Shown in pieces: positions 11,160 through 20,680 of a stretch of DNA of 64,000 bases (the stretch's first letter is position 1; each line of letters starts with the position of its first letter). This stretch comes from Heterohyrax brucei. Its lineage: Eukaryota > Chordata > Mammalia > Hyracoidea > Procaviidae. The notes beneath the pieces were generated by a model that worked only from the letters and a program-made list of their open reading frames with translations, was not told the origin of the DNA and ran no database searches. Location of the stretch: contig CM053146.1 in the NCBI GenBank assembly GCA_028571685.1, forward strand, positions 116,163,431 to 116,227,430, written 5' to 3'. The translations under genes were made by a program, and so were the position numbers.

Positions 11160-11545
11160 TTACATGTTGTTGCTTTGTGCTGTCAAGTTTGTTCCAACTC
11201 ATAGAGACCCTATATACAACAGAAGGAAACACTGCCTGGTCTTGTGCCATGTCCACAATCGTTTTTACGCCTAAGCCCATTGTTGGAGCCACTGTGTCAG
11301 TCCATCTTGTTGAGGGTCTTCCTCTTTTTCACAGACCTTCCATTGTTCCAAGCATGATGTCCTTCTCCAGGGACTGATCCTTCCTAACAGCATGTCCAAA
11401 GATGTAGTCTTGTCATCTTTGTTTCCAAGGAGCACTCTGGTTGTACTTCTTCCAGAACAGAGCAGTGTTGTGTTGGCAGTCTGTGGTACATTTGACATTC
11501 TTCTCCAATACTGCAACTCAATGGCATCAGTTCTTCTTCTGTGTT
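11160..11545 (-). mobile_element. RTE (BovB-like) LINE 3' end
   Basis: Minus-strand reading gives the C-terminal part of an RTE reverse-transcriptase protein, including 'GLGVKTIVDMAQDQAVF' and 'VYRVSMSWNKLDST', then the tail shared with the SINEs. Frames are broken at several points. A further piece of the same element is at about 11655-11750 ('ccatggcttgggtcagg'), separated by a stretch of old L1-type sequence (about 11575-11650). Confidence 0.75.
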
Positions 11546-12057
11546 CTGTTGATAGGCATCTGGGTTAGTTCGATCTTTTTGCTGTTGTGGGTTGTGCTGC
11601 AATAAACATTTGTGTGCATGTATCTGTTCACATGACGGCCTTTGTTTTTGTAGGATATATTCTGATTCTTCTGTCTTCTTTGTTCATTGTCCAGCTTTTG
11701 TGTGCATATGATGCAATTGAAAATACCATGGCTTGGGTCAGGTGCACTTTAGATAGTTAATGTGTTTTTCCCATTTTTTTTTTTTTATTAATCTGGTATG
11801 TTACATTGGTTGCTTTTCAGATGTTAAGCTAGTCTGTTATTCCTGGGATAAATCCCTTTGGTAATGGTGTATAATCCTTATATGTTGCTGAATTCAGTTG
11901 CTAGTTAAGCCAGCCAGTTATTTTGTTAAAAAATTTTTACATCTATATTCATAAGGGATATTGGTGTGTAGGTTTTTATTATTGTGACATTGCTCAGTTT
12001 TGGTATCAGGGTCCCGTTGGCTTCATAGAATGGGTTCAATGGTGTTTCCTTGTTAAT

Positions 12058-12555
12058 GTTTTTATTGTATTTTAGATAAAAGGTTTTCAGAACAAATCAG
12101 TTTCTTATTAAACAGTCAGTGTACATGTTGTTTTATGACATTGGGTAGCAACCTCACAACAAATCAGCACTCACCTTGCTAAAGCGTAGATTCATTATTA
12201 CCAGCTTTCCTGTCCCCTACTGCCTTTTAGTCTTTGCCACTGGGCTGGTGTGCTCCTTTAGTCTCATTTTGTTTCACGGGCTTGCCCAGTCTTTGGCTGA
12301 AGGGTGAAGGTCATTACAGAGCTGAAAGGGTGTCTGGTTATGCTTTCACGGTTTCCAATCTCTGTCAGGCCAGCAAGTCTGGTTTTTCTTTTTGAATTAG
12401 AATTTTGTTCTACATTTTTCTCCAGCTCTGTTTAGGATGCTCTGTTGTGACCCATGTCAGAGCACTCAGTGGTAGCTAGGCACCTCCAGTTGTACTGGAC
12501 TCAGTTTGGTGGTGGCCATTGTAGATGTAGTCCATTAGTCTTTTGGATTAATCTT
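12058..12555 (-). mobile_element. younger L1 3' UTR, second copy
   Basis: This matches the element at 10414-10915 block by block ('cagtctttggctgaagggtg', 'gaattttgttctacattttt', 'aggcacctccagttgtactg'). It sits directly after the old L1 text in the same orientation. A short SINE/RTE 3' tail ('ctgatccgaatcgacagcac') follows at about 12575-12612. Confidence 0.6.
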
Positions 12556-13153
12556 TCTTTTGTATTTTCCATGAATCTGATCCGAATCGACAGCACTTGG
12601 CTTGGCTTTCTTTTGTATCTTTATTTATTCTTCTGTGCTGTCAAAGGGGTATGAGACCAAGCAGCACATCTTAGATGCCTCTGCTTGAAATTTTTTGTGT
12701 GAAGGATTATGTATAGAGATTTTGCTATAAGTCTTCATGTTAACAGTAGTTGCAATTTTATGACCAGGGTTATTAATTTACAGAGATCTTAAGTTTTTCT
12801 CCTGTGTGTGTAAGCCATGGCATTATGTTATAGGTAAAATAGTAACAAAATGAACTTCTAGTTCTGTTAGTGCTAAACTTCTGTATTATAGCTGCTATCT
12901 CAGACAAGCTCATAATATGTAAAAATTCTGTGTTGTGTCATTTGGTTTAATTCTCTACTGATGATAACTTAATTAATATTAAGGAAAATATTATTGTAAT
13001 TTTCATCCTTCTCCCCCCTTAGAAAGAAATACATTTTAATGTTATTCGTGAATGTGAGGAGACAGATAATATATCTCAAGATTCTGAATTTTTCTATGAT
13101 AAGTTATATCATCAGTTGACTGGAAGGTTATATGTTGAACTCTTGATAATGAT

Positions 13154-13302
13154 AAAAAAACCAAACCAAACCCACTGCAGTGAAGTCGATTCTGATCCTT
13201 AGCAACAAGGTCAGGGTGTTTCTGAAGAGCAGCTAGTGGATTTGAACTGCCAATCTTTGGGTAGCAGATGTAGCGCTTAACCACTATGCCACCAGGGTTT
13301 CC
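13154..13302 (-). mobile_element. AfroSINE-type SINE
   Basis: Minus-strand copy with a complete tail ('aaccaaacccactgcagtga') and head ('ctatgccaccagggtttcc'). The middle is rearranged around 'caaggtcagggtgtttctga'. Confidence 0.82.
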
Positions 13303-13530
13303 TTGTTAATGATAAACTGTGTTAATTGTTTAATTGCAAGTTCTGTTCAGTAAGCATTAAGTGTTAAATTTTCTTTTTTTTTGGCCTAAAGTTTAAAATA
13401 ACAACTTTTACACATTTGTCTGCACCAGCACTGAGAATTTAAAAAGGCTAGACTAGTAGTGACAGACGAGGTAATTAGACTTGCAGTGATAGACAGGTCG
13501 TTTGTACCAGCTATGGAAGTTGGATCACAT

Positions 13531-14070
13531 AAGAACTACCAATTAAATTTGCAAACTCATCCTAGAAAAAGTGCTTCATACAGCATTGGTGAATATCACT
13601 ACAGTCACCTTTGAAGTACTCCTCTTGGGAAGCTCTGCACTGATGCCAGCACCTAGTCCACCCTTGAAAGCAATTTTGGAACTTTCTCGAATGGCCATCA
13701 GAGCTGTCATTATATTATCCTTGATGTCCTGAATGTCATCAAAATGTCTTCCTTTCAGTATTTCCTGTATCTTCAGGTAAAGAAAAAAGTCACTGGGGGC
13801 CAGGTCGGGTGAGTAGGAAGTTGTTTACAGGCTAAAAACTCCATCACAGACAACTATACAATTAAGTTTGTGAACTTGCCACCTTGTCACCATTTGCAGT
13901 GGCCATTTCCAGAAAAAGTTCCAAAATTGCTTTGAACGGTGGGCTCAGCCCTGGTTTTGGTGCATAGCCTACCAAAGGGAGTACTTTGAAGGTGATGGTA
14001 GTGATATTTGGCAATGATGTATGTAGCTTGTAGGACAATTAAATTTGTGAGCTTAATTGTCAGACCTTGT
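13531..14070. mobile_element. fold-back mariner-like DNA transposon, defective
   Basis: Both ends carry the mariner-type terminal text 'caattaaatttgcaaact' and 'gcttaattgtcag'. The left arm (about 13560-13710) and right arm (about 13905-14040) are inverted copies of each other: 'ggtgaatatcactac...cctttgaagtactcc' on the left faces 'agtactttgaaggtgatggt' on the right. A transposase remnant on the minus strand between them still shows the degraded 'PDLAP'-like block, with stops. It cannot encode a transposase but could fold into a long hairpin if transcribed as part of intron 1. Confidence 0.7.
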
Positions 14071-14261
14071 ATATATGTATGAAGGATTTAGAGAGCTAAA
14101 AGGCAATCAATAAGTATGAAGCCTAGATTTGACTGAGTAGTCAGCAGAAACAGTGAAAGCCAAAAGAAAAATAATAATAGTCAAGCTATGTTTCTATACT
14201 CAATGTCTGTCTTAAAATCAAGATGAAATAAATATAACATTTTCAGAAAATAATGAAATAT

Positions 14262-14421
14262 TGGTGGTGGTGTTGTTAAGAGCTATGACTACTAACCAAA
14301 AGGTCAGTGATTCAGATTCACCAAGAGCTCTTTGGAAACCAAATGGGGCTGTTCTGCTTTGTACAATAGAGTTGTTATGAATTAGAATTGAGACATTGGC
14401 AGTGGTTTGGTTTTTTTGGGT
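14262..14421 (+). mobile_element. AfroSINE-type SINE
   Basis: Plus-strand copy, diverged: 'gactactaaccaaaaggtca', 'agctctttggaaaccaaatg', 'ttgttatgaattagaattga' and a final 'ggcagtggtttggttt'. Confidence 0.75.
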
Positions 14422-14453
14422 GAAAGAAATAATAAAAAGAGTTCTTTAGGCAC

Positions 14454-17400
14454 AAATAAATAATTTTTTCTGCAAGGATTAACACAAAGTTGGTTCCTAT
14501 GAAGTGGAGGTTGTCCCTGATGTCCAAAGTTACCAAGCTGCTGTACCACTCTGTCATCTCTAATATGGACAACTCCCTGTCTCCCAGTACTGATCCTCCT
14601 GTCTGTGGGTTCTCTAATTCACAGCAATGTCTCACAGAACTCATGAACCATATAAAAGAAGTGGCTCTTGGTTATAGAAGTTGATACGTTCCAAATTCAT
14701 GGGTCAGGTGTAAGCTTCTCCCTGGCCTTTAGTCCCTGCCCAAAGGCACTCTGCCTTCTTGCATTGTGGGCCTGGAAGCTCCCTGCATGGTCTCTGTAGC
14801 TGGTCTCTCCTTGGTGGTGACGGGCTCTCCTCTCTGCTCTGACATGTGCTCTTCTAAGGCAAAACTGACCAGTCTCTTTGGTGGGCCACAGTGGCCTTAG
14901 TTGCACATCCCCATCCAGTCACTTGGGTGGGAGTTAATGAGACTAAGGGGAGAAAGTCTGTACTAAGTAATTCACCATACCACAGGCCACTTCTTGGCTT
15001 TTCTAGCCATGATACATTCATATTTGGAGGATAACGTCCCCCTCCAAGTCTTTTTACCAGTCCAAAACAGTCATTAACAATTAGACCTTCAATAGAGCAA
15101 AGAGGTCAAAGGGTGGGTTTACTCATATACCAGCCATTCAGGTCTGCTGCACGTTTTCATCAGATCTGGTCAGATTCTCCAAACATCATATCATCTGTCC
15201 CCTATTCTGGCCTCTGGCAGAATTCGACTGAGAGAAGATTATGTCCTTGCCCTGAATCTCTCTTGAAGTATCAGTGTAATGTTATGTTTTCCCCACTATA
15301 TAACCCATTTATTCATGCCTTTACTTTCAGCTATTTACTTCTTCCTTCCATTTGTCATTTTTGTTTATCCAACCTTTTTCACTTTGGGAAGGCACATCAG
15401 GTTCAGCTGTTGTGCTAGTCCATATTGCTGATAGCAAGACCAGTCTAGCCAGTACTTTCCCCTCAGTTCACTCCCATGCATGTTAGGTAGGGTTACATAG
15501 GTACAATACAGGGGGCTGTGTTTCCCAGTATAAGTATGGCAGTATTCACTGTCAACCCCAATTTTGCCTGATAGGAGGAAGGTACAATCTATCCCATCAG
15601 GCCCTTGGAAATTCTGGCATACGCATTTAGGGGCATAGTTACAGTATCTTCCTTAAGGATCCACCTGCTTCCAGTACCTGTAGCTGCATCCCTTGTCCCA
15701 GAACCATAGCATCCAGCAGGAAAAAAGAAAGTTTAGGTGATACAGCAAAGAATTAGGTGTTGGTAGCAGCATCCTCACCACCCTCTTTTACCCCAGGTTC
15801 TCCAGAGAAGGATAGGAATCTGTTCAGTGTTCCTTTTGGCTAAGGTTAATAGAATAGACTTGTTTAGGCCTCTTTAACATTGGCGGGCCAGCAGGAATTT
15901 CTCTTGGTTCACTTATTCTCTTCTAGAGCTGCCTTAGAAGCCTTTGTGTCAACTCCATCAGTGTCTGTTATATTCATCTTATTTCTTAGTAACTATCTAA
16001 AAGTCTTCATTGTGCTGGGCAAGTTCTTTCATAAATTACCCTTATGTTTCTTGTATCTGTTAAGATCCTGATGGGGAAGCTGTGCCAACAGATCTGACAA
16101 GACTTCTCAATGTATTGCTCTGTTTTGCAGTGCCAACATTAAATGTGGTGCCTATGTAAAAGGGGCTCACTTGATTATCGTATCTGCCATGGCCTGTTTA
16201 AGGAGCATACTCATTGGATGAATATCAAGATCATCATTAAGCCATTCCAGGATGGCCTGCATAAGTGGCACATCAGCTGCTACTTCTGGAGTGTTCCATT
16301 AGATGTTTAGAAGGGAAGAGGGGGAGTTTCCCTTCTCAGGGTCAGCATATCTCACCACACTTTTTATCCAGTCCACCAGACTAGCCATCCACTCTGGTTT
16401 AACTGGCAGTGTAAATAGACATGTGTCATCATCTGTGCGATTCTGTAGTGAGTTGTGGGTCTTACATCAACTCAAGTATCCTTTTCTACAGCATTCAAAA
16501 CTAAAGACACTGCCCCTGAATTAATTACTCTCACAGTTCATTTTGATAATGATTCCTCAGGAAGCAGTTGATATTAGTTTACATATTGAAGCAACTCCTT
16601 TACACTGTGCCCCCTCGCTTCCATAGTTCCTTAGTTTTGCCCATTTCCCTCCCAGACTACCTTGTTGAGTACAGGGACTGTCTGTTGTTCTCACCTGATG
16701 TTCCCTTACTGGGTCAGCCCTGAGACTTGAGGTCATAGTCCTGACTGGACTGGATCTGGGCTTGGTTTAATGCTAAAATCAGCTCCTACATTCTATTTCC
16801 CTGTCATTGCAGCTGTTACAGATAACAGAAATCAAAGAATTGGCCATTTATCACCCTATTATTTCCACATGCATCCAGTTAGCCACTTCCTCAAGAGTTA
16901 AATATGCCCTTCCTAACTCCTGTTAGTAGCTTTTGCTTTGCAGTACAACAGCTGTGTCAATCCTACCCAGAAACCAAAGGTTTCTCATTCTCCTGTTTAT
17001 TCCTTTTTTTCTAAAATCACGTTATTTCAGTGAGTCTGGACCATTGTGGCAAGACCCATCATTCTGACACCAATTAAATGAGTCATTTCTTTTATAAGGA
17101 TCAGCACATAGCTGGATTGTGTGAGGCAAAGGTTAAAGATGTCCCAAATGTCCAGCTTTTCCAAGCTGCTGTACCATCCTGTCATCTCTGACATCAGCTA
17201 ATCCCCTCTATCTTCAGTACACTCCCTCTTGTCTTTGAGTTCTATAATTCACTGCAACATCTTACACAATTTGCAAACTCATAGACAGTATAAATGAAAT
17301 GGCTCACGCAACTGTGGGGGGTGGCAAGTTCCAAATTCATGGGTCAGGCGTTGGTTTCTTCTTCCTGGCCCTCAGTCTCAGTCCAGAGAAACTCGTGCTT

Positions 17401-17607
17401 TCATGCCCCATAGGCCAGGAAGTCCACTGTACTATCTCCTGTGGGTCTCTCTGGCTGGTCTTGCCTCTCTTCTCTGGAGTTGGCTCTATTTTAAGGCAAA
17501 ACTCCCACCCAGGTGATTGGGCAGGGCTGTGTAAATAAGGTAATTGTAGCCTTGAGTAGGAGTTACAAAACCGTGATGTGAAAGTCCATACTAACTAATT
17601 TATCACA
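14454..17607 (-). mobile_element. two-LTR retrovirus-like element, minus strand, decayed
   Basis: Two related ~520-base sequences in the same orientation lie at about 14454-14984 and 17074-17607. Shared blocks include 'ccaagctgctgtacca', 'ccaaattcatgggtcagg' and 'taaggcaaaact'. On the minus strand the LTRs begin TGTGRTA. Just inside the right-hand one, 17055-17072 reads 'tggtgtcagaatgatggg' on the minus strand, which has the form of a tRNA primer-binding site. The ~2.1-kb interior (14985-17054) has no long frame and no recognisable retroviral protein. The size recalls MaLR or short ERV-L-type elements, but the family is not certain. It has no coding capacity. Confidence 0.65.
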
Positions 17608-17929
17608 CTGCAAGGAGAAGGAAAATGGTCTCAGATGGAAGCTATAGATACGGGAAGGAATGAAGAGCGATGGAAAGGGTAAATACAAGGGAATGTAAAT
17701 AAGGAATGTTTTATGGAATTAACAACACTGGCATATAATTCACAAGGGGAGTTAATGGAGTTAGTTCCAAAGGAATTTGCATTGTTCAAAAGGTGAGGAA
17801 AAATAACAAATTTTTCATCACATTAGACTTTGACAGATTTTCCCAAAGCGTCAGACTTTGATAGATAAGGATTGCTTGCTGTCATCTGTTACTGCTAGTA
17901 GACTGGAAAAAGAGTTTACAGCTCATTAC

Positions 17930-18490
17930 TAAGTTTATAAACAAACTCATTTCAGTCAAGTTATAAAGAGGAAAAAAATTGAATAATAAAAGATAGTACA
18001 CAAGAAGAGAAAAAAATAACATTTTATAGGCAAGAATAATAAAAGTAATAAATACAAAGACTTAATAATATAGATATAAATCCAAACATATCAGTAATAC
18101 CATAAGTGAAAATAGACTTGATGCTTTAGATTTAATATTTAACTTTAATTAAATATGAAAATGAAATAAGGGAAAAAAATAAAAATGACAAGATTGGATC
18201 AGGAAAAATAAAACTCATTGTACACAACACAGTTGTAGACAAAGAAAATTCAGAAGATGTAAACATAAAATATCAGCATTAATAAGTTTAAACAAGACTT
18301 TCTGGTCAATTTAGAAATTGATCATAGTTTCACATAAATATTATTCAGGAAATGAGATTTAAAAAATATAGAGCTTACAACAGCATTGAAGACATCAAAT
18401 CCTACAGAATAAGTATAAAAGATGTGTAAGATCTTTACATGGAAAGCTCTAAACAATTAAGAGAAATTTAAAAAGAACTAAATAATTAGT
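17930..18490 (+). mobile_element. old L1 ORF2 3' fragment
   Basis: A-rich sequence on the + strand. Its last part ('agatctttacatggaaagct', 'agagaaatttaaaaagaact') resembles the portion of L1 ORF2 beyond the reverse-transcriptase core. No open frame remains. Confidence 0.45.
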
Positions 18491-18514
18491 GGCACCCCTA
18501 AAGCCAAGCCAAGT

Positions 18515-18715
18515 GCCGTTAACCCCTGCATGGTATAAATGGTTTAAGCACTTGGCTACTAACTTAAAGGTTGTTTCAGGCTTATCCAGTGGCATTGTGG
18601 AAGAAGGACCTTGTCTTCTGTTTCTGTAAAGATAATAGCCAAGAAGATGCATTGGGGCAGTTACACTGTATTACACACTGGGTTGCCAAGAGTTGGAATA
18701 AACGCAGTTGCAGCT
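18515..18715 (+). mobile_element. AfroSINE-type SINE, diverged
   Basis: Plus-strand copy with 'ggtttaagcacttggctact' (head), 'attggggcagttacactgta' and 'gttgccaagagttggaataa' (tail). The middle contains an unrelated or expanded stretch. Confidence 0.55.
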
Positions 18716-19193
18716 AGCAGCAATGTACAAATGGAATACCATTGTCTTTGGCATGATGGGTACTCAATAGATACCAGACTTCTTTCCCATCTTCTTAGGT
18801 CACCAATCTAAGTGAGAATAGTAAAGCCAACGTGTCATTGTTGGAGAACAAACTGGATCGTGGGGCGAAAGGGGCTGTGGGTAAGAGGAGGAGGTACAGG
18901 ACAGTCATTGCACAGGATATGCAGAGCTTCTTTAAGGGTAACAGAAAAACTTGGAAACAGTATGGGTGATGGTTGAACAAGGTGGTGAACATAATGTCAC
19001 TGAACTGTACAAGTGAAGAATATTTATTCCTACATTTTGTTTAAATCAAGACTTTTACTCTCTGGAGGAAAATGATGGCTTTTTGAATTATTCTTTGACC
19101 TCTTTTAATACAGTGATCTAACCTTACTGTTTCTTTTAGTTTTGTTATAGAAATAAGTAGCAGTTGAAAAAGTTAAGAATATATGTATATATA

Positions 19194-19300
19194 TGTTATG
19201 AATTTAATTGTGTCCTTCCAAAATATGTTGTAAATCCTAACCTCTGTGCCTCTGGTTATAACCCCATTTGAGAATGGATTGTCTTTATTATGTTAGTGAA
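19194..19300 (+). mobile_element. outer MaLR-like LTR, left piece
   Basis: Begins 'tgttatgaatttaattgtgt', the typical start of the LTR family seen several times here, and breaks off at about 19300 where a minus-strand RTE begins. Its other half is at about 25070-25498. Confidence 0.65.
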
Positions 19301-20476
19301 ACCAGACCAGCTCACAGTGACCCTTTATACGACGCAACAACACTACCTGGTTTCACACTGTCCTCACAAGTATGGTTATGTTTGAGCCCATTATTGCAGC
19401 CACTGTGTCAGTCCATCTGGCTGAGGGCCTTCTCTCTTTTTTGCTGACTCTGTACCTAGCATGATGTATTTCTCCAGGGACTAATCCCTCCTGAAAATAT
19501 GTCCAAAGTTTGTACCATGTAGTCTTGCCATCCTTGCTTCCAAAGAGCACTCTGGTTGTACCTCTTCCAGAACAGATCTGTTCTTTTGACAATCCGTGGC
19601 AGTCCACGTTATGTTCAGTCTTCTTTTCTAACACCGCAATTCAAAGGTGTCTGTCTGTCTTCTTTATTCATCATCCAGCTTTTGCATGCATATGATGCAA
19701 TTGAAAATACCATAGCTTGGGTCAGACACACCTCAGTCTTCAAGGTAATGTCTTTTCAACATTTTAAACACCTCTCAGCACTTAAAGAAGTCCTTTGCAG
19801 CAGATTTTCCTAATGCAGTGTCTTTTGATTTCTTGACCTCCTCCTCTTACCCTGGGCATTGATTGTGGAACTAAGTAAAATGAAATCCTTTTCTCCATTT
19901 ATCATGATATTGCTTACTGGTCCATTTGTGAGGATTTTTCTTTTCTTGTTGTTGAGGTGCAACACATACTGAAGGCTGTGGTCTTTGATCTTCATCAGGT
20001 GTTTCAAGTCTTCTTTCAGCAAGCAAGGTTTTGTCTTCTGCATGACGTAGGTTGTTAGTGGCCTGGGTAGCTCAGTTGGTAGAATGTCAGAATTTTTTCA
20101 TCTGAGGGTCCAGGGTTCAAGTCCTTCTTAAGGCATTTTCCCCGTAGAATCCTTGTTGTTGCAACTCTAAGCTTTAATGTTTTCAGTTCTTTCAGCTTGA
20201 GAAATGCTCAGCATGTTTTTCCCTTTTGGTTTTCTATCTCTAGATCTTTGCATATATCATTGTAATACTTTTGTCTTCTTCAGCTTCTCTTAAAATCTTC
20301 TCTTTAGCTCTTTTACTTCATCATTTTTTTTTCCATGTGCTTTAGATAGTCTATGTTTAAGGGCAAATTCCAGTGTTTTCTGACATCCATTTTGTTCTTT
20401 TATTTTTAATAACTGCTTGCTTGCTTCACATATGATATCCTTGATGTTCCATATTCCATAACTCATCTTTGATCAT
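19300..20476 (-). mobile_element. RTE (BovB-like) LINE, left piece, minus strand
   Basis: On the minus strand 19353-19634 and 19810-20043 encode pieces of the RT C-terminal region and of the RT domain ('NIMINGEKDF', 'LKHLMKIKDHSLQYVLHL'). The active-site motif is degraded to H-A-E-D. From about 20150 to 20476 the text corresponds to the region between endonuclease and RT. The RT core in between is missing, and a tRNA-Lys-like sequence sits at that junction. The element continues at about 23885 after an LTR insertion. Confidence 0.75.
20061..20134 (+). tRNA. tRNA-Lys(TTT)-like pseudogene
   Basis: The sequence has the D-arm 'tagctcagttggtaga', an anticodon-loop region with TTTTTT in place of CTTTTAA, and a T-arm 'gggttcaagtcc', in tRNA spacing. 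This matches mammalian tRNA-Lys. The acceptor stem (gcctggg against ttaaggc) has several mismatches and the variable region is altered. It is therefore best read as a tRNA pseudogene or tRNA-derived insertion, not a working gene. No CCA end is present. Confidence 0.6.
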
Positions 20477-20680
20477 TGTCATGGATTGAATTATGCCCCC
20501 ATAGAAATGTGTGTATTGATTTGGCTGGGCCAAGATTCCCAGTATTCTATGGTTGTCCACTTTCTTGTCATTTGATGACATTTTCCTATGTGTTTTAAAT
20601 TATGTTACTATGATTTAATAAGCTAGATTAGTGGCAGTTATATTGATGAGTTTTTGATGAGGTCTACAAGATTGTCCTTA
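20477..20680 (+). mobile_element. inner MaLR-like LTR, left piece
   Basis: Starts 'tgtcatggattgaattatgc', preceded by 'atcat'. The matching right end at about 23883 is followed by 'tcat', a possible short target duplication. It is interrupted near 'tctacaagattg' by a plus-strand RTE; 'caagattg' recurs at about 23551, just after that RTE, as its apparent target duplication. Confidence 0.7.

Larger units (their letters stand above)
9830..12045 (-). mobile_element. old L1 ORF2 region, multiply interrupted
   Basis: The reverse-complement text of an L1 ORF2 reverse-transcriptase region can be followed across several insertions. It runs 9830-9999, then about 10371-10414, about 10915-11160 (with 'cttgcctaattactctggat' and 'cgaaagggtgttgtatcaaa'), and about 11760-12045 (with 'attcctgggataaatccctt' and 'ataagggatattggtgtgta'). 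The interruptions are a solo LTR, a younger L1 3' end and an RTE fragment. No long frame survives. Confidence 0.65.

Noticed and set aside
14985-17054. Retroviral gag/pol frames inside the two-LTR element
   Set aside because: The frames at 15113-15418, 15880-16071 and 16303-16524 are short and show no retroviral motif in either strand.
20061-20134. Functional tRNA-Lys gene
   Set aside because: The acceptor stem has several mismatches, the anticodon loop and variable region are altered, and it is embedded at a breakpoint in a dead LINE.
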